This document shows, one piece after another, positions 18,626-27,459 of a stretch of 64,000 nt of DNA; position 1 is the stretch's first letter, and every line of letters starts with the position of its first letter. The notes beneath the pieces were generated by a model. The model had not been told where the DNA came from. It did not search any database and worked only from the letters and a program-made list of their open reading frames with translations. The position numbers and the translations under genes were made by a program. This DNA comes from an uncultured Latescibacterota bacterium (GTDB lineage: Bacteria; Latescibacterota; UBA2968): the NCBI GenBank assembly GCA_958295785.1, contig OY282377.1:124001-188000 (forward strand), in the 5' to 3' direction.

Positions 18626-20905
18626 CTACCGCCGTTTCTCCTCGAACCAGTGCTCCGTTTCCCAAAGGAGGTTCCCATAGCGGTCAACCTGTCCGGTTCG
18701 GATGCCGACGATGTCTTGGTCGGGAATATAGCGCTCAGCGACGCAGGTTCCGTTGTTCTTCCAGAAATTTTCGTGCCATTCAAAATCCAGCGTATCGCGT
18801 TCCGGCGTTCCACTTTCGGAATCCAACAAATAGACGATCAACGGGAACTGCGTACCGGCTTCGTCTTCCCATCTGCAGTTCCGGTTCCTATAGATCAGCC
18901 TGTTTCCGTGGAGGTACAGATCGTACTTGGAACGAATGCCGCGGTCCGCTTCGGAAGCGCCCCGCCGCGCCCCTCCGTCTTCGCTTCCAAGCGGCGCCAA
19001 TACTTTCAGGATGTCCGGCTGTACGGGTTCGGACGGCTTGGTCATCGCTTTCACTCGGTTGCCGAGGTGGTCTGCGTAGTACACCGAAGCGCGCAGGCGA
19101 TGCCCGACATCGGTAACCGTGGGGGTGTACCCGTAGTCAGACCGTTGAACGGGGAGGCTCGTCCAGCTATCGGCATCGTCGTCTTTCTCCCACCGCCACG
19201 GTTCCCCGGGCAGCCGCTGGCCGTGGGACATGTTGAGAAAGGCGACGAACAACTTGCCCTCCATCGGAGCATCGGAACTGTGGAACATGGCGGGCGGGAA
19301 CTCCCGGAAGTCGCGTTCGCGCAGGCGATACAGCGTGCCGTCCGCCAGTTCCGCCACCAGTTCCAGCAAAGGCTCCCGAGACAAGGCGATTCGGAGGGCG
19401 TCGTCCTGTTGCCAAGAGCATGGGTTCCAAGAGGTCCAGTCACTGGAATAGAGGGCATGGAAATAGAGGACATGCACCTCTCCTCTGCCAAGTGCGTGCG
19501 ACAATGCGGGCCTCACACGATCCGGTTTACACAGTAGTCTGTAATGGCGTGCCGGACTGTCGGCGTGCAAGCGCGGGATGATCGGGTTATTGCCCAGGAT
19601 CGTGCCTGTCAAAGCCGCCTCCCGAATGTACTGCACGCTCTCTGAATTCCTCCACCGCTGTTCGCCATACCCTTGTCGCACACCGGCATTATAGAGCAGT
19701 ATGTCGCGGGCATGCAGCGCAACCAGTCCGGCCGCCTGCAGGGACAGTGCCAACATCAGGATGGCTGCAAGTGTCTTCCCCCGATCGCTTGAACTCCCCC
19801 CACTGGCGCGGTAACGATTCCGCGCATACCGGAGGGCGCCGTCCATCAGTAGCAGCGCCGCGAACAGGAGCGGAACATACACGGGAATGAGGAATCTCCC
19901 CAGGTCGGATTCAACATACCAGGTGGCTCCCAGCATCACCGCGGCGACGAACAGAGTCAGGTACGCGAGCGCAAAACCGCCGAATACGCGCAACGGGCCC
20001 CAAGCAACATCCGAAGCAACGGGAGCGCCGCTTTTCCGGCGCGAGAGGCGGTGGAACGCATGGCAGGCGACCATCACGAGTGCCAACAGGACCGGGGCGG
20101 TCAACCCGCCGATCCACGAGCCCGCAACCGCAAGTCGTAAAAACTCGTACACGATGAAGCCAAATGAGTAGGGATCCCAGCCTCTTTCGCCGGTCGTTGA
20201 TCCGGCAAGCAGAAAGTTCCGCAGCATCCACAGACCCACCGGCACCGCGGCAATCAGCGTATAGACGACGATGCGCTTCATCTTCTCCCGCGGCGCAACC
20301 CGCGCGGCAAGCAACAACGGGACCACCGCCAGGATCAGGGAAACGCCCATGTAGCGGGTCAGGCAGGCCAGCGCGCTGAACGCCGCCGCCCGGATCAGGG
20401 ATGCGCGTCCGCCGCCGCCCAGATGGGCGTCGATCTGCGTCAGCGAGAGCGTTACGAACAGAACGAAAACCGACTCGGTCAAGGCCTGGGACGCGATCTC
20501 GGCGAGCGGAAGGGCAAGTGCGGTCGAGAGGCAGCCCCACAGCCACAGGAGACGGGAGTGCAGATGGCGCCGCAGCCACCAACCCGCGACCAGAACGGTC
20601 AGCCCGAAGATGACGGCGTTGAGCGGCCCGGCGACCGCGTAGGGGTCGAACCCGAACAGTCCCCCGCTGGCGAGCATCGCCGGATACAGCGGCGGCCAGT
20701 ACACCCAAGGGCCACCACCCGTGCCAACAAGACCATCACCCGCCAGGAGGCTGCGGGCCGCTGTGATGTAGCTGGCGGCATCCGTACCCACGCTTGGTCC
20801 GTAGCTGGCCAGCCGCAGGAATACGAGACCTGCGCCCAGCGCGGCGATGCAGGTGACCGATGCGAAATCGAGTCTCCTCCAGAGCAACGGAATAAGTTGC
20901 GGCAT
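18626..20905 (-). CDS. GT-C membrane glycosyltransferase with Ig-like module and Cys-pair C-terminal domain
   Basis: 759 residues, the intact representative of the set. About ten membrane segments lie in 1-395 with the acidic loop motif D42 in SVGTDAASYITAARSL and WPPLYPAMLA (70-79). A periplasmic tail follows: LVAELADGTLYRL (516-528), an Ig-like module about 560-630 (PGEPWRWEKDD, WTSLPV, YTPTVTDVGHRLRASVYYAD), and a terminal domain 660-755 with YLHGNRLIY, Cys677 and Cys721, TLDFEW and RTGQV. A polyprenyl-phosphate sugar donor is expected for the family. The protein at 22454-24859 is a close paralogue, so this is a duplication product. SD AAAGGT upstream of ATG 20905. Confidence 0.85.
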   Translation of the reverse strand: MPQLIPLLWRRLDFASVTCIAALGAGLVFLRLASYGPSVGTDAASYITAARSLLAGDGLVGTGGGPWVYWPPLYPAMLASGGLFGFDPYAVAGPLNAVIFGLTVLVAGWWLRRHLHSRLLWLWGCLSTALALPLAEIASQALTESVFVLFVTLSLTQIDAHLGGGGRASLIRAAAFSALACLTRYMGVSLILAVVPLLLAARVAPREKMKRIVVYTLIAAVPVGLWMLRNFLLAGSTTGERGWDPYSFGFIVYEFLRLAVAGSWIGGLTAPVLLALVMVACHAFHRLSRRKSGAPVASDVAWGPLRVFGGFALAYLTLFVAAVMLGATWYVESDLGRFLIPVYVPLLFAALLLMDGALRYARNRYRASGGSSSDRGKTLAAILMLALSLQAAGLVALHARDILLYNAGVRQGYGEQRWRNSESVQYIREAALTGTILGNNPIIPRLHADSPARHYRLLCKPDRVRPALSHALGRGEVHVLYFHALYSSDWTSWNPCSWQQDDALRIALSREPLLELVAELADGTLYRLRERDFREFPPAMFHSSDAPMEGKLFVAFLNMSHGQRLPGEPWRWEKDDDADSWTSLPVQRSDYGYTPTVTDVGHRLRASVYYADHLGNRVKAMTKPSEPVQPDILKVLAPLGSEDGGARRGASEADRGIRSKYDLYLHGNRLIYRNRNCRWEDEAGTQFPLIVYLLDSESGTPERDTLDFEWHENFWKNNGTCVAERYIPDQDIVGIRTGQVDRYGNLLWETEHWFEEKRR

Positions 20906-20928
20906 GCGTTTACCTTTGAATCACGGTC

Positions 20929-20972
20929 GTTTGGCCAGCCGCCCGTGCGGGGTCTATTTCCGGCGCATATCC
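20929..20972 (-). repeat. Short remnant of the GT4 3' end, remnant B
   Basis: About 40 bases matching the very end of the GT4 gene (minus strand CCGCACGGGCGGCTGGCCAA) directly before the Shine-Dalgarno of the GT-C gene at 20905. It is the minimal form of the unit seen at 18436 and 22447. Confidence 0.7.
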
Positions 20973-21021
20973 GGTAGCGACAGCACTCGGGGCTCGTCTA
21001 TCAGTCAGCTAGTGCGTGACG

Positions 21022-22173
21022 TCAGGCGTAGCGGCCGACGATTTTGACGCCGTACTCATCGGCGGGCATTCCCTTGCAATAGCCGCACGTTCGTGGGAAC
21101 AGACCGTTGTGAAAATCGCCTCGTATGGCGCGTATCCGATGGTCGTTCCAGATTTCTTCCAGGCTCTTTTCGAAGACATTTCCCAAGCTGTATCTGGCGG
21201 AGCAGCAGAGGTTTACGTTGCCGTCCTGACTGATCTGAATCTGTCCGGTCCAGGGCGCCAAGCAACAGCCTCCTCCCGAGGGATCAACCCGCCGCTTCAC
21301 AAGCGGCAATATGTTGAGCTCGATGGGAAGCAGCCGCGACGCCCGGTGCGCCGCCTGTTTTAGGCTCACGCCATGAGCAGCGGCAAATTCCATATTGCCG
21401 GCCTCAATGGTGATGCCCAGTTCCTGCGCTCGTTCCCGAATACGCGGCAACTGGTCGAGGAATGTCTGGCCGACCTCGCGGTTGAACTGCTCGTGATACC
21501 GGTAAACGAAATCCTCAGCTTCACGATATGCCCCCTTGAGAATCTTCGGGTTCGGGTCCAGCTTCATGAACCGCACCTTGGAAACTCCCGTGCGATGGGC
21601 AAGCAGTAGAAAGTCATCGATCTCGTTTACGGTTTCCTTCACGACGATATAGCTGAACCAGAACTCGTTGTCCGGGGAACCGCTCAGGGTGCTTTTTTCG
21701 GTCAGGTAGGAGATATTGTCCATGACCCGTTGTAGGTCCTGCCCCATGATCTTCCGGTAGGTCGCGGACGTTCCGGCGTGGATGGAGAACATGATGTGGA
21801 GCCTGGTCGCCAGGAGGCGGTCGACCAACTCGGGTTTGAGAAAGAAACCGGTGGAGTTCATATGCAGATAACAGTCGTTCGCGCGCGTCGCCTCAATGAA
21901 GTAATCGATGTTGCGGCTGATCAGGGGTTCACCATACAGGTGAATGCCCAGTATTTCCAGATATTGGAAATACGGGCTTACTCTGTTGAGCAAGTCTTGA
22001 CTGACGTCGACCGACTTTCTGCCGTGTTCGTCAGGCACTTTGCACATGATGCAGGTATACGGACACCCGCGCGTCGCCTCGAGGTACATTACGGACGGAA
22101 AGGACTTCACGGTAACCGCCCGAGAGGAGAGGTCTTCCGCCAGGAGATGATCGTTTTGCCGGGATACTGACAT
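21022..22173 (-). CDS. Radical SAM/SPASM enzyme
   Basis: 383 residues from ATG 22173, which has AAGGAG nine bases upstream; the frame is open further but without such a site. Cluster motif C37-x3-C41-x2-C44 (CPYTCIMC), LYGEPLIS for the GEP motif, and a C-terminal SPASM domain with GGGCCLAPW, NLCCSARY, LGNVFEKSLEEIWN and CGYCKG. It is only distantly like the radical SAM enzyme at 15664, so two different modifications are likely. It sits between the two paralogous GT-C genes, in the operon. Substrate unknown; a sugar, lipid carrier or peptide are all possible. Confidence 0.85.
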   Translation of the reverse strand: MSVSRQNDHLLAEDLSSRAVTVKSFPSVMYLEATRGCPYTCIMCKVPDEHGRKSVDVSQDLLNRVSPYFQYLEILGIHLYGEPLISRNIDYFIEATRANDCYLHMNSTGFFLKPELVDRLLATRLHIMFSIHAGTSATYRKIMGQDLQRVMDNISYLTEKSTLSGSPDNEFWFSYIVVKETVNEIDDFLLLAHRTGVSKVRFMKLDPNPKILKGAYREAEDFVYRYHEQFNREVGQTFLDQLPRIRERAQELGITIEAGNMEFAAAHGVSLKQAAHRASRLLPIELNILPLVKRRVDPSGGGCCLAPWTGQIQISQDGNVNLCCSARYSLGNVFEKSLEEIWNDHRIRAIRGDFHNGLFPRTCGYCKGMPADEYGVKIVGRYA

Positions 22174-22446
22174 ACTGGTATGCTCCTTCTGGTCGGCGGC
22201 CGGCGTGGCCCGGACAGACAACGTTACCCGCCTCGGTACGGATATTCTACTGCCATACGTCTCCGAGGTCAACGGATAGTCCGTATTCGTTAGTGCTATC
22301 CCGCCCCTGTTCTTCAACCCTGCCCCGCCCGGGAAACCCGGTTCATCCCGCCGCCCGACGGCGCGGATTGTCCTCATCATGTCCACACGAGAGGCGGTTG
22401 TCAAGGTCGAAAGGGGGCGGATGTATTAGCGACAACATACGATGAT

Positions 22447-22610
22447 TTATCCTTTAGTCATGGCCGTTTGGCCGGCCGCCCGTGCGGGATCTGTTTCCGG
22501 CACAGGTTGCACAGTTCGGCGGCCACGCGGTCGTACCAGTCCGCGCTCCGAAAGTGGGCCCCTCGCCATCTTGCTCCCTCGCAGAGCTACCGGTACAATA
22601 GCCCCGGAGT
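22447..22610 (-). repeat. Duplicated 3' end of the GT4 gene, remnant C
   Basis: Same unit as at 18436, matching the end of the GT4 gene at 24875-25020. Here it lies between the paralogous GT-C gene and the radical SAM gene. Because the GT-C stop codon is lost, the GT-C frame runs through this remnant to 22454. Confidence 0.85.
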
Positions 22611-24859
22611 GATGGGGAAGGTCGTCCGTGTTGGCCGTCAAACCACCGACGTTTCTCCTTGAACCAGTGCTCCGCTTCCCAAAGGAGGTTCCCATCGCGG
22701 TCAACCTGTCCGGTTTGGATGCCGAAGATGTCCTTGTTGGGAAGCTGGCGCTCGGTGACGCAGGTGCCGTTGTTCTTCCAAGAATCCTTGCGCCATTCAA
22801 AATCCAGCGTATCGCGTTCGCGCTTTCCACTTTCGGAATCCAACGAATAGACGAGCAACGGGAACCGCGTACCGTATTCGTCTTCCCAGCTGCAACTCTG
22901 GTTTTCATAGATCAGCCTGTTTCCGCGGAGATACACAGCGTACTTGGAACGAATGCCGCGGTCCGCTTCGGAAGCGCCCGCCACGCCCCTGCCGTCTTCG
23001 CTTCTGGGCGGTGCCAAGAGCACTTTCGGGATGGCCGGCTGTACGGGTTCGGACAGCTTGGTAGTCGCTCTGACTCGGTTGCCGCCCTGGTCTGCGTAGT
23101 ACACCGAAGCGCGCAGGCGATGCCCGACATTGGCAGCCGTGGGGGTGTACACGTAGGTGGGCCGTTGAACGGGGAGGCTCGTCTAGCCATCGGAATCGCC
23201 GCCTTTCTCCCACCGCCACGGTTCCCCGGGCAGCCGCCGGCCGTGGGACTGGTTGAAAAAGGCGGCGAACGACTCGTCCACCACCGGAGCATCAGAACTG
23301 CGGAACATGGCGGGCCGGGACTCCAGGGATTCGCGTTCGCGCAGGCGATACAGCGTGCCGTCCGCCAGTTCCGCCACCAACTCCAGCAAGGGCGACCGAG
23401 ACAAGGCCCTTCCGAGGTCGTCGTGCTGCTGCCGAGAGCATTCTCCCCGCCAGTCACTGAAATAGAGGACATGCACCTCTCCGCTGCCAAGTGCGACCGA
23501 CAAGGCGGACCGCAGACGATCCGGTTCACACGGTAGTGCGTAATGGCGTACCGGACTGTCGGCGTACAAACTCGTGACGGTCAGGGCCTTGCTCACGATC
23601 GCGCCTGTCAGAGCCGCCTCCCGAAGGTACTGCACGCTCTCTGAATGCCTCCACCGCGGTGCGAGATACCCTTGTCGCACACCGGCATTCCAGAGCCGTA
23701 TCTCGCGGTCATGCAGCACAACCAGCCAAGCCACCTGCAGAGACAGCACCGACATCAGGACGGCGGCAAGTGTCTTCCGCACATACCGCAGGGTACCGTC
23801 CAGCAGTAGCAATGCCGTGAGCAAGAACGGAACATACACCGGAGCGAGGAATCGCCACTGCAATCCATCCCAGGTGCCTCCCGACATCATCGCGGCGACG
23901 AGCAGCGTCAGGTAGGCGAGCGCAAAACCGCCGCATACGCGCAACGGACCCCAGGCAACATCCGAAGCGACAGGAGCATCTCTTTTCCGTTGCGAGAGGC
24001 GATGGAACGCATGGCAGGCGGCCATCACGAGGGCCAACAGGACCGGGGCGGTTAACCCGACGAGCCACCAGTCATTGACGGCGAGGCGCACCGCCTCGGC
24101 CACGATGAAGCCAAATGAGTAGAAACCCATGTCTCTTGCGCCGGTCGGTGATCCGACAAGCAGATAGTTCCGTAGCATCCACAGACCCACCGGCGCCGCG
24201 GCAATCAGCGTATAGACGGCGATGCGCTTCATCTTCTCTCGCGGCGCAACCCGTGCGGCAAGCAGCAGCAGCGGGACCACTGCCAGGATCACGGCAGCGC
24301 CCATGTAGCGGGTCAGGCAGGCCAGCGCGCTGAACATCGCCGCCCGGATCAGGGAGGCGCGTTTGCCGCCGCCCAGGTGGGCGTCGATCTGCGTCAGTGC
24401 GAGCGTTACGAACAGAATGAAAGCCGACTCGCTCATGGCCTCGGACGCGATCTCGGCGAGCGGCAGGGCCAGCGCGATCGAGACGCAGCCCCACAGCCAC
24501 AGGAAGCGGGAGTGCAGATGGCACCGTAGCCACCAACCCGCGACCAGAACGGTCAGCCCGAAGATGACGGCGTTGAGCGGCCCGGCGACGGCGGACGGGT
24601 CGAGCCCGAACAATCCCCCGCCAGCGAGCATCGCCGGATACAGCGGCGGCCAAAACACCAAAGGGTTACTACTCAAGCCGACAAGGCCATCACCCGCCAA
24701 GAGATTGCGGACCACCGTGATGTAGTTGACGGCATCCCACCCCATGCTCGGTCGGTAGCTGGCCACCCGCAGGAGCACGAGACCCGCGCCCAGCGCGGCG
24801 ATGCAGGTGACCAATGCGAACTCGAGTCGCCTCCAGAGTAACGGAATAAGTCGCAACAT
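22454..24859 (-). pseudogene. GT-C membrane glycosyltransferase with Ig-like module, amber codon inside
   Basis: Close paralogue of the protein at 18626 (same N-terminus MLRLIPLLWRRLEFA, same acidic loop GWDAVNYITVVRNL, same tail motifs). The frame is open from 24859 to 23183, where TAG stands in place of the Trp of WTSLPV in the Ig-like module. It then resumes in frame with TYVYTPTAANVGHRLRASV and the Cys-pair domain (Cys in NQSCSWED and NGTCVTE). At the position of the sister gene's TAG stop (22643-22645) this copy has TGG, so reading continues into the GT4 remnant. As it stands the translated part keeps the whole membrane domain but loses the Ig-like and terminal domains. Confidence 0.8.
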
Positions 24860-24874
24860 ACGTTCACCTTTCAG

Positions 24875-25999
24875 TCATGGCCATTTGACCAGCCGCCCGT
24901 GCGGGATCTGTTTCCGGCACAGGTTGCACAGTTCGGCGGCCACGCGGTCGTACCAGTCGGCGCTCCGAAAGTGGGCCCCTCGCCGTCTTGCTCCCTCGCA
25001 GAGTTGCCGGTACAGATCAGGCTCGTCCAGTAGCCGCCTGATCGCGGCCTCGACCTCTGCGGCGGAACGGGGTTCCACCAGCAACCCGCTATCTTCGTGC
25101 TCGACCAGTTCGGCAACGCCGCCCCACCTGGCGGCGACGACGGGCAGGCCGCATTGGAAGGCTTCGAGGATGGCACCGGGGTAGCCCTCGCTCCGGTAGT
25201 AGCTGGGATACACCAGCAGGTCGTGTTCACTGAGGACTCGCGGTATTTCCGCCGGGTCCAGGACACCGCCGTAGGTCGCCCTGGGATGGTCCTCGAACAG
25301 GGAGAAGTCCGTGTCGGACATGCCGGGGCCGAAGACGTTGAGATGACAATTCTCCGGCAGATGGCGGCAGGCGGCGAGGGCTTCGGTCAGCCCCTTGTCC
25401 ATGTCCAAACGGGCGACGAAAATCAGCTTTTCCACCCGGTCGCGCCCGGCCCGGGCGGGCACCTCTATGTCCCTCGTATTCGGGAACCACTTAAAGTTGT
25501 CCCGGTTGTCGAAGTTGCGGTGCAGATACTGCGTCTCCACGTACACCAGCGAAGAGCGCATATAGGTACGGTCGGTCAGCCAGCGGGCGAAGGCGCCATA
25601 TCCCAAGTAATCCAACATCATATCGCCCCCGGTGAGACGCAGTGCCAGGGGCCTGCGCGTCATCTTGCAGACGACCCACATGAACGATGCCAGGCTCAGG
25701 GCCGAATAGGGCGCGATGATGAGGAACACGCCGTCGGAGTGCCATATCTTCCTTGCGGCTCCCCAAGCCACTCTCAGGAACCTCGCCAGACGATGGGCCC
25801 TGATTTTCCAGGTGGGCAGATTGGTCACGGCCCCGGACGTGTCGATGACGTCCACCTCGAAGCCGCGTGCCTCCAATTCCCGAACCTGCTCGTCGGCCAT
25901 CACCTTGTTGCCGCCGACCACGTTGGTATCGGACGCCCCGGTCTTCTGTATCGGAGCGATGAGCAGGATGCTGGGTGCTCGGCTCTCTTTCCCGGTCAA
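24875..25999 (-). CDS. GT4-family glycosyltransferase
   Basis: About 374 residues. N-terminal GT-B half begins PSILLIAPIQKTGASDTNVVGG. The C-terminal donor-binding half has EKLIFVARLDMDKG, then EGYPGAILEAFQCGLPVV, the E-x7-E region of GT4 enzymes. A cytoplasmic enzyme that adds a sugar from a nucleotide donor. TTG at 25999 is preferred as start because GGAGG lies seven bases upstream and TTGA overlaps the stop of the flippase gene. Its last ~45 codons are duplicated at 18436, 20929 and 22447, which marks this gene as the left border of the amplified unit. Confidence 0.85.
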   Translation of the reverse strand: MTGKESRAPSILLIAPIQKTGASDTNVVGGNKVMADEQVRELEARGFEVDVIDTSGAVTNLPTWKIRAHRLARFLRVAWGAARKIWHSDGVFLIIAPYSALSLASFMWVVCKMTRRPLALRLTGGDMMLDYLGYGAFARWLTDRTYMRSSLVYVETQYLHRNFDNRDNFKWFPNTRDIEVPARAGRDRVEKLIFVARLDMDKGLTEALAACRHLPENCHLNVFGPGMSDTDFSLFEDHPRATYGGVLDPAEIPRVLSEHDLLVYPSYYRSEGYPGAILEAFQCGLPVVAARWGGVAELVEHEDSGLLVEPRSAAEVEAAIRRLLDEPDLYRQLCEGARRRGAHFRSADWYDRVAAELCNLCRKQIPHGRLVKWP

Positions 26000-27459
26000 C
26001 GTGATTCCTCCTCTTTCTCGAGTTGAGCATGGGCGGCGGATATCCCCCTGATCCCGCCGGACAGCGCGGACCGGCCCGCGGCCCACAAGAAACTGGCGTC
26101 GCGACGCCGCGGCAACCAGACCGCGGGCAGACCCGTTCGAGTCGTTCTGTGGAAAGCTATGGCGAGGAACAACCATCCGCACACCATGCCGATGGTCATG
26201 CCCCACGCCGCGGCCTCGACGCCGAGTCTCGGGTAGAGCAGGAGAAGCGCGCTGAGATTGGCGCACAGTCCCAGGAAGACCGCCCACGAGCAGATATGCG
26301 GGCGGTTGGCGCCCTTGAAGTGTGTCATGAAGATTCCCGAGATGGCGTAGGCGAGCATCCCCGGCGCGATGATCCACAAGAGCGGAACCGCCGGCAGGAA
26401 GGCTTCCGAAAGCAGGAGGCGCACTAGGGGCGCACTGAACGCGAGCAGGACGAGCATGGGAATCGCGGTGCCCACGCAGACCAGGCGCAGGCCGAGCGCG
26501 ACCATCTCGACGCGCTCGGCACCCGCGACACGGGGGAACAGCGCGTTGCCCACCGCGTTGGAGACCAGCATGAACCCAAGCATGAGCGCGCTCGCGGCTG
26601 CGAACAGCCCAATTTCGCCCTGGCTGGCGATCAATCCCAGGATGACGACTCCGAGGTGAGGTTCGATGGCGTTGCCAAGCCGCGCGGCATGGTATTTCAA
26701 GCCGTAGCCGAGAACGCGGCTGATATTCGAGCGGCCCGGCATCTCGAAGACCAGCCCGCAATGCCGACGCAGGTACAGCAGGCAGGCGGCTATCATGACG
26801 CCATGCCCAGCGGCAAAGGCGATGATGGCGCCGTCCACCCCAAGCCCCAGGCTCCGGACGAGGACCAGGAGCGTGAGCGCGTTCGCCGCGACGCGGAGCA
26901 TTGAGAAGACTGCCAAGTGCCGGAAGCGCCGGAGCGCGACGAGTTGGTGGTCGAGCGCGATGGAGATGACCGTGAGGGGCCCCAACGCAAGCGACAGCAG
27001 GAACGTGTGGGTCTCCGCCTTTTCAAAGAAGGCGAGGCCGCTGTAGATCAGCGGGACCGCCAGCGCGGCGGCCAGCCCTCCGCCGCCGAAGCAAATAATC
27101 AGGGATGAGGACACGCCTTGCGAGACGCTCATCTGCCGCGCCGCCACGAAATACTGCGCGCCCTGTTGCGCGCCAGGCGTGAGGAGCAGACCGAGCAGAG
27201 TCCCGAACGCGATGCAGACCGCGTAGGCGCCCCTTCCTTCGGGAAGCAGCATGTAGGCGAGCAACCCCTGTATCAGCAGGGTCAGACCCGCCATGCCGGC
27301 CAGGGTCGCAAACGTTACGGACACGTCCTGCCCGCCGGTTGTGGCCGGGACTTCCAGCGCATCTGCCGTTGCCGGCTTCGGTTGGAGCCTGACGCGGATG
27401 GGTGAACCGGACGCTGGACTTCGAGCTATGAGGTGTTTGCCAATGGGTTCAGAGTTCAT
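25996..27459 (-). CDS. Wzx-type polysaccharide flippase (MATE/MOP superfamily)
   Basis: 487 residues with about 12-14 hydrophobic segments, starting VSVTFATLAGMAGLTLLIQG near residue 47 after a hydrophilic N-terminal stretch. The pattern fits the polysaccharide exporter branch that moves polyprenyl-linked repeat units across the inner membrane. The start ATG 27459 overlaps the stop of the GT2 gene (ATGA) and its own stop overlaps the GT4 start (TTGA), so the three are translationally coupled. The 46-residue soluble N-terminus is longer than usual. Confidence 0.85.
   Translation of the reverse strand: MNSEPIGKHLIARSPASGSPIRVRLQPKPATADALEVPATTGGQDVSVTFATLAGMAGLTLLIQGLLAYMLLPEGRGAYAVCIAFGTLLGLLLTPGAQQGAQYFVAARQMSVSQGVSSSLIICFGGGGLAAALAVPLIYSGLAFFEKAETHTFLLSLALGPLTVISIALDHQLVALRRFRHLAVFSMLRVAANALTLLVLVRSLGLGVDGAIIAFAAGHGVMIAACLLYLRRHCGLVFEMPGRSNISRVLGYGLKYHAARLGNAIEPHLGVVILGLIASQGEIGLFAAASALMLGFMLVSNAVGNALFPRVAGAERVEMVALGLRLVCVGTAIPMLVLLAFSAPLVRLLLSEAFLPAVPLLWIIAPGMLAYAISGIFMTHFKGANRPHICSWAVFLGLCANLSALLLLYPRLGVEAAAWGMTIGMVCGWLFLAIAFHRTTRTGLPAVWLPRRRDASFLWAAGRSALSGGIRGISAAHAQLEKEEESR

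Noticed and set aside
22643-23187. TAG recoded as Trp in this organism
   Set aside because: Other genes, such as those ending at 18626 and 60716, use TAG as a normal stop and no other intact gene contains an internal TAG.
25999-26761. Longer GT4 protein starting at 26761
   Set aside because: The extra 250 residues are an off-frame reading of the flippase gene; the TTG with GGAGG at 25999 is the better start.
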